A stretch of DNA of 64,000 bases, taken from NCBI GenBank assembly GCA_003508835.1, contig PUFA01000144.1:4216001-4280000 (forward strand), read 5' to 3'. A model generated the notes under the pieces. The model made no database searches. It worked only from the letters and a program-made list of their open reading frames with translations, and was not told the origin of the DNA. Origin of the DNA: Eonycteris spelaea. Lineage: Eukaryota > Chordata > Mammalia > Chiroptera > Pteropodidae. Below, piece after piece: positions 26,801 to 37,487 of the stretch. The translations under genes were made by a program, and so were the position numbers. The number at the start of each line of letters is the position of its first letter. Positions within the stretch are counted from its first letter, which is position 1.

Positions 26801-27399
26801 AAATGAGTGCATCGATATTGTTTGGTTGAAAGAAGCCGGACCAGCATGAAGTCCTAGCATGAGTGACCTGGGGAGTTAAGGAGGATGTCATAAAGGCAGC
26901 CTGATATGAACTGTCAGAACCAAACAGGGATGAAGAGGACATTCAAGCAGGACGGAAGCAGGCCACAGGTTATTAAAGCCCAGTGGAGAAAGGAGGATAC
27001 TATATAGGAGAGAGACTCAGTGTGTGCTTTTGGCACGCTAGCAGGATAAAGTGGTTCACTGACAACCATGATGAGGTGATTCATTTCCCTCAAAAGGGGA
27101 ACTGATCAAATAAACAAGCATACAAAGAATAATTAGAGCCAGGTTATTCAATAGTAATGAGCACACCAAGCACATAGATCTTAGCTGCTTTTAAATGATA
27201 CTCTCTACCAAAAAAAAAAAAAAAAGTGGTTTCTGAGAAAAATGGCTGGTTCCAGGGCTGCAGCAGACAAAGTATAAGATAAGCCTGAAAAATATCCCCT
27301 TTTGCTGGTAAAAAATTACTCAAAGAATTATAGGTACATGTTAAAAGGACACAAAAAAAGCCAGATTAAAGGGGCTCTACTGGTGCCAGCCAGGAAAAT

Positions 27400-28150
27400 T
27401 TGAACAACAAAATAAATAAAACTAACAAATTACAACCAATCAAATAAATTAAAAGAACTATGAGTTCATACTGACATAAAAAAATAAATTGAAAGTCTGA
27501 TGGAAAATGATTAATTTACATAACTATAAAATATCTCCCCACAAAATTTTTCATTAAAGGGAAAAAGGAGTAACTTTACAATGAAAAATCTGGTAGACAT
27601 CATCTTAATAAAGTAATCAAAGTGAACATCATCAATAACAGAATAAATCAAATTTATGTGAAACCTGATAGAATGCAATGAGAACACAGTACCATTTTTG
27701 TGATATTCCAGCCAAAGACATATAATGTGAATCTAATCATGAGGAAATATCAAACAAACCCAAACTGAGGGATATTCTACATAATAAATGGCCTGTAATC
27801 TTCAAAAGTGACAAAGTCATGAAAGTCAAATAAAGACTGAGGACAATTCCAGACTGAAGACTAAAAAGACATGAGCACTAAATGTAGTACATGATTTAAA
27901 CTGGAATCTTCTTCTATAAAGAACATGACTGAGACAACTGGCAAAATTTGAATTGAGTATAAGAATTAGAAGCTACTCATCTATCAGTGTTAATTTCTAT
28001 TCTCTATTGCATTGTGGCTGCATAGAAGAATGTCTTTATTTATAGAAAATCACACTAAAGTCTTTGAGAATGATGGGGCACCATGCTAGCAACTTTCCAC
28101 TGGTTCAGGAAAAAGACAAAGTTACTAACATTGGACTTGAGAATGTTTAA
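27400..28150 (+). mobile_element. Probable old L1 3'-UTR-type repeat
   Basis: Phrases such as aatctggtagacatcatctt, gaggacaattccagactgaa, and tctctattgcattgtggctg match an A/T-rich repeat I associate with old L1 3' ends. The exact family is uncertain and there is no coding capacity. Confidence 0.45.
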
Positions 28151-28319
28151 AAAAAAATTTTTTTTAAACCACAAAATAAATTTGACTATCAAAATTTAAG
28201 ACTACTATACAACAAAAAATACTGACTGTACAAAGTTAATAGATAAGCCATGCATTGAACAAAATATTTTTAGGTTATAAAAAGTATCCAAAGTATATAA
28301 TGTACTTTTATAAATGAAA

Positions 28320-28403
28320 AAAAGAAAATAAGACAACCTAAGAGAAAAATGGGCAAAATATATGGAAAAAAAATCCAAATGTCCAAAAACCAGTCTTACC
28401 ATT
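28320..28403 (+). mobile_element. Old L1 ORF2 tail, left half (split by a younger L1)
   Basis: Sense L1 ORF2 C-terminal phrase gagaaaaatgggcaaaatat followed by taccattaatcagaaaaatg. It stops at the target site of the younger L1 and resumes at 31044. Confidence 0.65.
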
Positions 28404-28415
28404 AATCAGAAAAAT

Positions 28416-31031
28416 GAAAAATTGGCATCAGGGTAATGCTGGCCTCGTAAAATGAGCATTATCCTGATTCCAAAACAAGACAGAGACATTACAGGAAAAG
28501 AAAATTATAGGCCAATATCCCTGATGACCATAGATGCTAAAAATCCTCAACAAATTATTAGCAAACTGAATTCAGCAACATTAAGAAGATCATACACCAT
28601 GATCTAGTAGGATTTATTCCTGGGGTGTAACATTGGTTCAATATCCGCAAATCAATTAACATGATACACCACATAAACAAAATTAAAATTAAAATCATAT
28701 GATCATATCAATAGATACAAAAAAAGCATTTGACAAAAACCAACAACCACTTATGATAAAAACTCTCAGAAAAGTGGGAACAGAGAGAACATACCTCAAC
28801 ATAATAAAGGCTATTTATTACAAACCAACAACTAACATCACACTCAATAGTGAAAAGCTAAAAGTGTTTTCCTTAAGGTCAGAAACAAGACAAGGATGTC
28901 CACTTTCACTACTTGCATTCAACATACTTTTGGAAGTCCTAGCCACAGCAGACAAGAAAAAGAAATAAAAGGTATCCAAATTGGAAAGGAAAAGATAAAA
29001 TTGTCATTATTTGCAGATGACATGATACTATATAGAGAACTCTAAAGACTCCACCAAAAAACTATTCGAATTGATAAATGAATTCACTAAAGTAACAGGA
29101 TTCAAAATTAATATCCAGAAATCAGTTGCATTTTTATACACCAGTAATGAACTATCAGGAAGAGAAATTAATAAAACAATCCCATTTACAAGTGCATCAA
29201 AAACAATAAAGTACCTAGGAATAAAGATAATCGAGGAAATAAAAAACCTGTACTCACAAAATTATAAGATATTGAAGAAAGAAACTGAAAAAGATACAAA
29301 TAAATGGAAGCTAATACCATGCCCACAGATAGGAAGAATTAACATCATTAAAATGTCCATACTACCCAAAGCAATCTATAGACTCAGGGCAATCCCTATC
29401 AAAATAACAATGGCATTTTTTCACAAAACTAGAACAAATAATCCTAAAGTTTATATGGAACTACAAACAACTTCAAACAGCCAAAGCAATCTGAGAAAGA
29501 ACCAAGTTGAAAATATCATGCTACCTGATACCAAACTGTACTACAAAGCTAAAGAATTCAAAACATCATAGTATTGCCATAAAAACAGCATATAGATCAC
29601 TAGAATTGAATACAGAGCCCAGAAATAAATGAATGCCTATATGGTTATTTAATCTATGGCAAAGGATGTAAGAATATACAATGGGGTAAAGACAATTTCT
29701 TCAATAAATGGTGTTGGGTAAACTAGATAGATACATGCAAAAAATCAACTAGGCTACTTTCTTATACCATAAACAAGAATAAACTCAAAATGGATTAAAG
29801 ATCTGAATGTAAGACCTAAAAACACAAAACTCCTAGAATAAAACAGGCAGTAAACTAACATTGCTCTTAGCAACATTTTTTGGATGTCTCCTTGACAAGT
29901 GAAACTAAAGAAAAAAATTTGCACAGCAAAGGAAATCATCGACAAAACAAAAAGACAGCCTATTGAATGGGAGAAGATATTCGCCAATGATATATCCAAT
30001 AATGGGTTTATGTCCAAAATATATAAAGAATTCATACAACTTAACACCATAAAGACAAACGATCCAATTAAAAAATGGACAGAGGACCTGAACAGACCTT
30101 TCTCCAGAGAAGATAGACAGATGGCCAACAGACATAGGAAAAGAGGTTTAAAGTCACTAATCATCAGAGAAATGAAAATTAAAACCAAAATGAGATATAA
30201 CCTCATATCTGTCAGAATGGCTATCATCAATAAATCAACAAACAACGCTGGCAAGAAAGTAAAGAAAAAAAGAATCCTCATGCACTGTTGGTGGGATAGC
30301 AAATCAGTGAAGATACTATAAAAAACAGTATGAAGGGTCCTGAAAAAGTTAAAAATAGAACTATCATATAATCCAGCAAGCCTCTTTTGGGTATTTATCT
30401 AATGAAATCTAAAACACTAATTTGAAAATATATATGCATCCCTAGTTCACTGCAGCATTATTTACAATAGCTAAGAAATGGAAGCAACCTAAGTGTCGAT
30501 AGATAGATGACTAGATGGAGAAGTGGTACATATATACAATGGAATATTACTTGGTCATAAAAAAAATAGAATCTTACCATTAGCAACATGAATGGATCTA
30601 GAGGGTATCATGCTAAGTGAAATAAGTTAGAGAAAGACAAATATATGATTTCACTTATATGTGGAATAAAAACAAAAAAAATGAAAAACTAAATAAACCA
30701 ACAAACCTGAAACAAACTCATAATTACAGAGAACAAACTGATGGCTGACAGATGGGAGGGAGTTAGGGGGCTGTGTGAAAAGGTGAAAGGATCAAGAAGT
30801 ACAAATTGGCAGTGACAAACTACTCACGGGGATATAAAGTACAGCACAGAGAATACAGTCAATAATATCATAATAACTATATGGTATTAGGTGGTACTAG
30901 ACTTATCAGGGGGATCACTTAATAAGTTATATAGTGTCTCACCACAATGCCGTACAACTGAAACTAATATAATATTGAATGTCAACTATAATTGAAAAAT
31001 AAAGTTTTTTTTAAAAAAAAAAAAAGGAAAG
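28416..31031 (+). mobile_element. Younger LINE-1, 5'-truncated, with inverted 5' tip
   Basis: About 2.6 kb. The first 40 bp read antisense (ttggcatcagggtaatgctg, ending in aaaatgag) and then switch to sense at about 28457, as after twin-primed reverse transcription. The rest runs from ORF2 reverse transcriptase to the 3' end with a poly(A). The RT block at 28699-28968 is open ([18 protein letters not shown]); the catalytic FADD box lies at 29010-29021 in another frame, so the protein is broken. Further open blocks are at 29071-29571 and 29899-30321. A 12-bp duplication with one mismatch (aatcagaaaaat / aatcagaacaat) flanks it at 28404-28415 and 31032-31043. Antisense to EXOC6B and not active. 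Confidence 0.92.
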
Positions 31032-31043
31032 AATCAGAACAAT

Positions 31044-31254
31044 CATCTATTATTTCACAATCATTGGACTTGCAAAAATCAAAAATGTTTGACAAAAGAT
31101 ACAGATGATGTTACCAAGCAGTGAAATAACAGGACTTCCCTTAAAATGCTGGTGGAGTCTAAATTGGTAAATCACTTTCAGTAGCAATATGTGAAGATTG
31201 AAGATATGCATACCCTTTCTTTGATCCAACTGATCTTCTTCTAAGTATAACCCC
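31044..31254 (+). mobile_element. Old L1 ORF2 tail, right half
   Basis: Continues the old element cut at 28403: atcaaaaatgtttgacaaaa, then aaatgctggtggagtctaaa and ttggtaaatcac. These are the expected next phrases of an L1 ORF2 tail / 3' region. Confidence 0.65.
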
Positions 31255-31400
31255 TAGACCAGCAGATCTGGCATTACTGAAAGCATGGTAGAAATGCAGA
31301 ATCTCAGGAATGACCTTAGACCTACTGAATCAGAATCCACCTATAACAAATCTCTATGTGCTGTGTAAACACAGCAACATTTGAAGAGCACTGTTCTCAA
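31255..31400 (+). mobile_element. MER5A-like hAT-Charlie fragment
   Basis: Contains gaaatgcagaatctcaggaa, agacctactgaatcagaatc, and an end of the type tttgaagagcactgttct, in the MER5A order as remembered. The left terminal repeat is decayed. Confidence 0.75.
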
Positions 31401-31969
31401 GAATCCTTGAATGTGTGCCCAAAGAGAAATATTTATTGCACCATTGTCTGCATAGCAAACAGTTTGAAACATAACAAATGTCCCTCACAGTTATTAGTTA
31501 GGACAGTCATCCTGTAGTAATGATAATCCCAAAAACCAGTAGCTTAAAACAAAGATTTATAACTTAACTCATGTTATACATCTGTAAGATTGGCAGGAAA
31601 GCTCTGTTCACTACAAATACTCAGGAATTCAACCATATCTTAAAAGTTACCATTTGTCATGACAAAGGGAAACGAAACTCTGGAGGTACTTGTAATGGAA
31701 ATTAACTACTGAGCCCAAAAGTAACATTCATCATTTCTGCTTACATCTTATCAACCAGAAATAATCATGTAGACCAAGGAAGCCCAAGGAAATATAATCC
31801 TACTACATGCCAAAAGAAGATTCAACTAAATAGTGGTGAACACCACTTATGACAACTACTAGAAGTATGAGAGGAAACGTGAATTATTCATATAATTAAT
31901 GGGCTACTAAAGAGCAATTAAATCAAGTGAACTAGATTTATATATATAAAGAAAATAAGTCCTCTGCTA

Positions 31970-32186
31970 TAGTGGTCCCCAACCTTTTTGGACCAGTGCT
32001 CCTATGAGAATCTAATGCCTGATGATCTGAGGTGTAGCTGAGGCGTGATGCTAGCGCTGAGGAGCAGCTGCAATTACAAATGAAGCTTCACTCACTCGCC
32101 CGTTGCTCAACTCCTGCTGTGTGGCCCGGTTCCTAACAAGGCCATGGACCAGTACCTGGTCCATAGCCCAGGGGTTGCGACCCCTG
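31970..32186 (+). mobile_element. hAT MITE, MER1-like, copy 1
   Basis: A 217-bp element with terminal inverted repeats (agtggtccccaacctttttg ... gttgcgacccctg) and a conserved interior (tatgagaatctaatgcctga, gctgtgtggcccggttccta). The flanking 8-bp duplications ctctgcta / ctctacca resemble the CTCTAGAG preference of Charlie-group hAT transposons. Same family as 41024-41247 and 53307-53512. Non-coding and non-autonomous. Confidence 0.88.
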
Positions 32187-32191
32187 CTCTA

Positions 32192-32320
32192 CCAGTATGT
32201 AAGCCCCATAATAGCAGATATTGTTGTCTGTTTTGTTCAGAGCTGTATTGCCGGCACCAAGAGCAATGTCTAGCATATATTAGGTACTCAATACATTTAT
32301 GTTAAATAAATGAACAATAA
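32192..32320 (+). mobile_element. L2 3' end
   Basis: gtaagccccataatagcaga, ttcagagctgtattgccggc, gtctagcatatattaggtac, and a terminal tgaacaataaatgaat: the standard L2 3' end. It directly abuts the hAT element. Confidence 0.7.
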
Positions 32321-33030
32321 ATGAATCTCAAAAAAAGTGAGAACAGAAAACCATTTATATAAATGTTTTTAAAAATACAAAATAATACAACATATGATTT
32401 ACAGATATTAAAAACATGGAGTAGGAACACTCATCAAAATTTATGACACTGGTTTCTCAGGGGAGTAGGAAAAAGAATAGGACTGAAGAAGGAGACTTAA
32501 GTTTTATCAGCAGTTTTAAAAAATAGTGTATCTTTATCCACAGGCATTTATATATATGTTATACATATTTACATATATAAAAATCAAAACAGGAAAACTG
32601 TTCATATCTGTTAATTCAGAGAAGTTGGCACACAAGTTTTTTATCTCTGTAACTTTAGAACTTTACAATAAGGTTGTCAGGAAAATTATACTACTTTCTT
32701 ATCTCATTGAATAGAATGGCTCATATTGTTCTACCTATGTCCTTTTATGTGAACATGTTCTCCTGGGGAGAAAAGAATCTTGGGAAACAACTGAATGAAA
32801 TTCAAAAATTTGATGCCTCGTGCTTTAGCTTTAAAAATCTTGAGAATATATAATTTTTATTCATAATGTCTATTGTTATTTCACTATTAAATACATTTTA
32901 ATTCCATACTTTTCCCTCAAAACCTAGGTAAAATTAACATTCCTGAAAGATGTATCCCATGTTTCCTATAGCTTCACACTCCCCATTATACTGCAAGGTA
33001 CCACAGGGAAGAGAGGATGGGGATGCTTAC

Positions 33031-33071
33031 TCAGTTTGCGAAGAAGAGCCAAAAAGTCACTATAGTTTCCT
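33031..33071 (-). other. Candidate cryptic/poison exon in EXOC6B intron 5
   Basis: On the minus strand, a pyrimidine-rich acceptor (tttttttcctgtttattccag) precedes 41 bp that end at a good donor, CTGA|gtaagc. Joined to exon 5 the segment keeps the frame and reads R-GNYSDFLALLRKL. Because 41 is not a multiple of three, exon 6 is then read out of frame and meets a stop after S-I-I-L-P. Inclusion would therefore be expected to trigger nonsense-mediated decay. Known EXOC6B, as I remember it, joins exon 5 straight to exon 6, so this is not a constitutive exon. It may be chance. Confidence 0.35.
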
Positions 33072-33513
33072 CTGGAATAAACAGGAAAAAAACAACACAT
33101 AGGAAAAAAATCCTCTCTGAATCTAACCTTGACCTTGCTCCCTTCGATGGCTGACCTTTATTTGTCATATTGGCTATGACACAGTACCCAGATATTTGGT
33201 CAAATATTATTCCAGATATTTCTGTGAAGGTATTTTTTAAATGAGATTATTAACACTTAAATCAATAGACTCTGAGTAAAGATTACTCTCCAGAATGTAG
33301 ATGGGCTTCATTCAGTCAGTTGAAGGCTTTAATAGGAAAAAGCCTGGGCTCTCCCAAGAAGATGGAATTCCGCCATCAGAGTGCCTTCGGACTCAGGCTA
33401 CAATGTATACTCTTCCCTGACACTCTAACCTACCAGCCTACTCTGCAAATTTTGGACTTTCCAACCTCCATAATCATGTGAACAAATCCCTTAAAGTCAA
33501 TCAATCTCTCTCA

Positions 33514-33515
<2 letters not shown>

Positions 33516-33572
<57 letters not shown>
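33516..33572. repeat. (CA)n microsatellite
   Basis: About 28 perfect CA units in intron 5, roughly 350 bp downstream of exon 5 in the direction of transcription. Long CA runs can modulate splicing through hnRNP L-type binding on CA-rich RNA, but here the transcript carries GT/UG, so that effect is not expected directly. Confidence 0.98.
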
Positions 33573-33579
<7 letters not shown>

Positions 33580-33922
33580 TGTTCCAATGGAGAACACTGA
33601 CTAAAACAGTTATCACTTTTCTCCTGAAAGAGTGGGTCTTCATCAAACTCAAAATATAAGTAGAGTGTTTTATTAAACATAATACATGAAAAAAAACATC
33701 ACATACCACTAGAATATGTAAATAAGTCTCAGGATAAATCAATAGATATAAAAAAGGCTAGAGAAGATGTTTTATGAACTTTAAAAAACTGAATTATGCC
33801 AATAGCTATAAAAAAAGCTTTCAGTCACACTTTTTCAAAGGTTATGCAAAATATATACCTTAAAAATATTCTAAATAACAGAAATCTTAAATAAAATGTA
33901 TTCAATAAAAAAAGAAACTTAC

Positions 33923-33968
33923 CTTTTAGTTTTCATTTGATCCCTCAGTTTGCTATACATCTCCAAGA
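33923..33968 (-). CDS. EXOC6B: EXOC6B exon 5 (internal coding exon, 46 bp)
   Basis: A micro-exon with acceptor cctttctctttcaag and donor AAAAG|gtaag on the minus strand. It supplies the last two bases of the split valine, fourteen codons (LEMYSKLRDQMKTK), and two bases of an arginine codon that exon 6 finishes. Both ends are therefore phase-dependent, and skipping the exon (46 bp, not a multiple of three) would shift the frame. It encodes the MYSKLRDQM helix conserved in both vertebrate Sec15 paralogues. A long CA microsatellite lies about 350 bp into the downstream intron. Confidence 0.97.
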
Positions 33969-34079
33969 CTTGAAAGAGAAAGGAAAAAAGAGCACACAAG
34001 CATTATTTAGAGGAAATGAAAGACTAATTAAAGCTAAAGAAATTGTATCAAGGGCCCTACTCCATTTCCAGTTCCTCAC
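33969..34079 (-). other. EXOC6B: EXOC6B intron 4 (111 bp)
   Basis: A very short intron between exons 4 and 5, with donor gtgagg and a pyrimidine-rich acceptor ending tttctctttcaag. No repeat or extra exon is inside it. Confidence 0.96.
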
Positions 34080-34170
34080 CTGGAAGACACAGCATTAATT
34101 TATCAACAGTGGCAGAAATATTTCTCTGTTGTAGTCGACACTGCTTCAGCTCTTCCATTGCTATTACCAG
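34080..34170 (-). CDS. EXOC6B: EXOC6B exon 4 (internal coding exon, 91 bp)
   Basis: The acceptor on the minus strand has a long T-run followed by ccctcttgccaag; the donor is CCAG|gtgagg. Thirty codons (LVIAMEELKQCRLQQRNISA, then TVDKLMLCLP) are followed by the first base of a split valine codon that exon 5 completes. The segment is a charged amphipathic helix ending in the LCLPVLEMY motif shared by Sec15 proteins. The region belongs to the N-terminal helical bundle that assembles the exocyst core, and no catalytic residues are expected. Only 111 bp separate it from exon 5, so the two exons are probably recognised together. Confidence 0.98.
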
Positions 34171-34974
34171 CTTGGCAAGAGGGAAAAAAAAAAAACTGAA
34201 TTATGCCAACAGCTGTAAATAAAAAGCTTTCAGTCAATTCATCAGAAAATCCCAGACAGTTTCATAGTAAGACCTGCCAAGTGAACTAAGGAACTGCCTT
34301 TCTCAACCAGTAAAACATTCCTGCATGGTTTTCTACCTTCTCCCTAAGATACATACTACGTGAGGAAAGGCTCGGTAAAATGAAATCCTAAAATTCAGAG
34401 GCTATCTGGGAGAAAACAAAATTTTGCAGATTTTCTCCAGACCCTACTCAGACTCTTCATGATTTATGACTTTATCACTCTTCTGAGAAGATCTTATATT
34501 TCTTCAATCAGTGTAAGAATCCTAGAGGAAAATAGCCCTTCCTATACAGCTTCAAATGAGTCTTGTAAATAATCTTCAACTAAATCTCAATTTCAACAAA
34601 TAAACCGCACACTTAGAAAGTTGTAGCTTTTCCAAGAGTTCCATTTTCGTGAAGAGTAATTCCCTTTTCTTCTCATAGCTGTTTTAAAGGCTTCCATCTG
34701 AAGTCATATCACAATATAACTAGAAAAAATTACACTTTGTGCATAATTTAAAATGTGTGAGACAAACTTTTAAAAAGCAGTAAGCTACCTACATAGCCTC
34801 CTATAGTATTCACTTCATACCCATACCTAAAAATGTTATCTGCCTAGATACCATGCAAAAAAGAACAAGAGAATGGCTCTGATTAAGTCACTGGTAAAAA
34901 AATCAAGAGCCAATCTTAAAGATTACTAAATTTAAACAATAAATAAGTATTAGGCAATATAGAAGGTACATGAT

Positions 34975-35165
34975 ACAGAGAACAGAAACGGACCACATAC
35001 AAGTCAGAAAACCTGAGTTTTACTACCAGCCTTGCCAATTACTATCAGCAAATGTTTTAATTCTCTCATCAATAAAAAACAGTGTGGATACCTGTCTTAA
35101 CTTTGTCATAGGTCTACCATGAGGATTAAGTGAGAAAATGTACATGATGACTTAAATGGTGAGTA
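34975..35165 (+). mobile_element. MIR SINE, diverged
   Basis: tcagaaaacctgagttttac, then ccagccttgccaattacta, then atgaggattaagtgagaaaa followed by tgtacatgatga: MIR landmarks in forward order. Confidence 0.65.
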
Positions 35166-35194
35166 TATCAATTAATGGAATCAATGATTCACTT

Positions 35195-35555
35195 TTTAAA
35201 CAAATATTTTATAGAGCACCCACTTTCTGCCAGTCACTGTTTAGACAGGTAGAGGGGATATAGCAATAAATAAAACAAAAATTCCTGACCTCGTGGAGCT
35301 TAATTTCTAATGGAAAGAGACAGACCAAAAAACAAACAAATATATAAGTACATACAATATACGATATCATTGCATGACAGAGGAAAATAAAGCAGGAAAG
35401 ATGAAAATAATACAGGGGGTTGAGAGTGAGATAGCAATTTCAAATGAGGTGGTGAGAAACGGTCTCATTAAGCAGCTAACAAAACAGAAAGATCTTAAGC
35501 AGGAAAATATAAGGAAAAGAGCATTTGGGCAGAGGGAACAGCACTGGTTGCATTA
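35195..35555 (-). mobile_element. L2 3' region, reversed
   Basis: Reverse of L2: tatagagcacccactttctg, then gggatatagcaataaataaa, tgacctcgtggagcttaatt, and finally gggcagagggaacagcactg, all in the expected order for antisense L2. The open frame through it is not a gene. Confidence 0.78.
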
Positions 35556-35564
35556 TGACTACTC

Positions 35565-35632
35565 AAGTGATATAACTGTATTAACCAATGTTACCCCAAT
35601 AAACTTAATAAGAATTTTAAAAAAACACAGCT
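35565..35632 (+). mobile_element. Short A-tailed insertion (shared 3' tail, copy 1)
   Basis: gatataactgtattaaccaa, then tgttaccccaataaacttaa and an A-rich end. It shares the TTAACCAATGT(C/T)ACC core with 58206-58255 and a variant with 60047-60132. No clean target duplication was found for this copy. Confidence 0.45.
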
Positions 35633-35840
35633 AAGGTTGATTACATCCTTTCTCATTAAGCTTTCAAGTGGCTATCTATATTTACTTAACTCAGATAAAC
35701 ATTAGAAGAAGTAACAATAACATCCAAGTTCCTCCAACATACTACTTATGGTGTTACAAGCCACTAAACCAAGAAGACAGTCATCAAAAGAGAATGACAG
35801 AGACAGAAAAGATTTTTTTCAAAAGGTAAATTGGCCTTAC

Positions 35841-35888
35841 TTCCTTCCCCTCATGCTGTAGTTTTCTATTAGTGTCCGTCACTTGATT
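35841..35888 (-). CDS. EXOC6B: EXOC6B exon 3 (internal coding exon, 48 bp)
   Basis: A micro-exon of exactly 16 codons, NQVTDTNRKLQHEGKE, flanked on the minus strand by acceptor ttctctccacag and donor GAA|gtaagg. Both ends fall between codons, so skipping it would keep the frame. It continues the N-terminal coiled coil straight from exon 2 (...AQKLK) into exon 4 (LVIAMEE...). The residues match EXOC6B as remembered; the EXOC6 paralogue differs in the middle (NRRFQDAGKE-like). It is too short for open-reading-frame scans and was recognised by homology and splice signals. Confidence 0.97.
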
Positions 35889-36755
35889 CTGTGGAGAGAA
35901 GACAATTTAAACTCATTGAAAAACAAACATTTAGACAACAGTTGAATACGATAAAAATTTACAATGAAAAGACTAAGGATAGTTATTTAGATAGTTTCAG
36001 TATTCCACCACATTTTGATTTAGTGGCATCCTCTTGTGTTTAAATTACATCAACTTTTCTACTATATGTTACATGGCCATTTCAACAATAAAAAGAATAA
36101 TTTATTAAGAGATATGTTCAGTTTGTAATGTTCCAAACTATAACACTATAACAACTAAAAACCATACATTAATTTTGAAAAGAAAAGAAAAAATAACTCA
36201 CAAAGAAACATCATCTCTATTATGTGTAGGAAAAAAACCAAATTTTATCATAGATACTCTTCACCAATATTTTCCTGGAAAACTTGAGTATAAATTGAAC
36301 ATTTTAACTCAGGTCAAATTTTCCCCATTTATTATCCTAATGTTAGAAAATGTTTAATCATAGTTCTTGTAGGGTCATTAATTCTTAACATATCCTAGCA
36401 CTTCCATCTTTCTACCTTTCTAAATTAATCTTTCCATCAGATAGTCAAAGCTATGTGAATAAGCCTTAAAATGATCTAAGTTCATAATTCAAAGAAACTG
36501 GCACCACTTTTTCAGTAATCTATTTTTTAATACTCAATTGATATAAAAAATATTAAGTGTATGAAATAGTAATTTCCTTACCATCTCAGACATTATCAAA
36601 ATGAGCAATTTTAACTTCCAAAGCTTCTTTTAACAGAGGCTTTCTACCCTTCTACCAATAACTGCCACTCCTTATGCTGTTAAGGTATTCCCTTAACCCA
36701 GCATTTCCTTTTATGTCCCTTAGAACAGCAAGATATATTAGTTAATAGCTACTCT

Positions 36756-36818
36756 GCACGCAAACACACACACACACACACACACTCACACACACACACA
36801 CACACATACACACAGAGA
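36756..36818. repeat. Interrupted (CA)n microsatellite
   Basis: Two CA arrays separated by single T substitutions, ending in GAGAGA. Confidence 0.96.
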
Positions 36819-37290
36819 GATATGTTTGGGAAATATCACTGAACAGGACAGTTCATTCAAGACTTCTTGAAGCCTTTAATATTTTATATGCACTGTGAAT
36901 GGCCAAGAAGGGAACAGTATGCAGCATGTTTTCCAAACGTATTTAACATAAAACCTTGTTATTGAGGATATCAAGAAACAAGTTTTTCAAGAACACACTT
37001 TTGAAAACTTTGCCCTAAACTATACCTGATACCTGGACTATCATATTTTTAGAGCAGATTACCATATGCATCCTCTTTCAATGACAAAATGAAATCTGAC
37101 CTCCAGAAAGTCTTTATAAAGTATCATAAAAAGAAGCAAAAAACCATCAAATTCCCTCATTATTTATTTAATAGTACCACATGTGACACATTTGGTTTTT
37201 TTGGGCTGTGAGCCCAACACAAAATAAGAGTGTGATGTAGCCATCTAAAATGCTGATCTAAGACAATGGTAGTAAAAGCATTGTCTAAAA

Positions 37291-37487
37291 CAGGGGTCAG
37301 CAAACGGTTTTTTGAAAATGGACAGGTAGATAGTCTCTGTTTCAACTACTTGATTCAGTCATTGTAGTAATATGCAGCTATAAACATAACGTAAATGAAT
37401 GAGCACTGCTGTGTTCCAATAAAACTTTATGTACAAAAATAGGAGGCAAGCTGGATTTGGCCTGCAAGACATAGTTTCTGATTCTTG
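37291..37487 (+). mobile_element. hAT-Charlie-type MITE
   Basis: Starts caggggtcagcaaacggttt and has the interior landmarks gtctctgtttcaactacttg, gctgtgttccaataaaactt and ggatttggcctgcaagacat, matching a well-known Charlie-derived MITE whose name I do not recall with certainty. Flanking 8-bp duplications gtctaaaa (37283-37290) and gtctagaa (37488-37495) differ by one base. Confidence 0.85.

Larger units (their letters stand above)
19746..33922 (-). other. EXOC6B: EXOC6B intron 5 (14.2 kb, L1-rich)
   Basis: Lies between exon 5 and exon 6. Recognised L1 fragments all run on the plus strand, antisense to EXOC6B. Gaps without recognised content are 19746-20280, 20720-21140, 21400-23100, 26800-27400 and 32330-33030; all are AT-rich and lack plausible coding exons except the 41-bp candidate at 33031-33071. 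The donor is gtaag and the acceptor tcttatag. Confidence 0.95.
34171..35840 (-). other. EXOC6B: EXOC6B intron 3 (1.67 kb)
   Basis: Separates exons 3 and 4. It contains a MIR, an antisense L2 3' end and a short A-tailed insertion, listed separately. 34171-34970 is AT-rich with nothing recognised. Confidence 0.95.

Noticed and set aside
29754..30302. 182-codon minus-strand frame, the longest in the window, hydrophobic
   Set aside because: It is the antisense of the L1 ORF2 tail; hydrophobicity follows from T-rich antisense sequence.
28699..30321. Plus-strand frames of 89, 166 and 140 codons
   Set aside because: They are disconnected pieces of L1 ORF2; the FADD box lies in another frame, so they are not genes.
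33497..33742. 81-codon frame with a long Cys-Val repeat on the minus strand
   Set aside because: It is the CA microsatellite read in one frame; no conserved protein sequence flanks it.
35374..35634. 86-codon plus-strand frame, Lys/Glu-rich
   Set aside because: It lies over an antisense L2 3' region and the adjoining A-tailed insertion.
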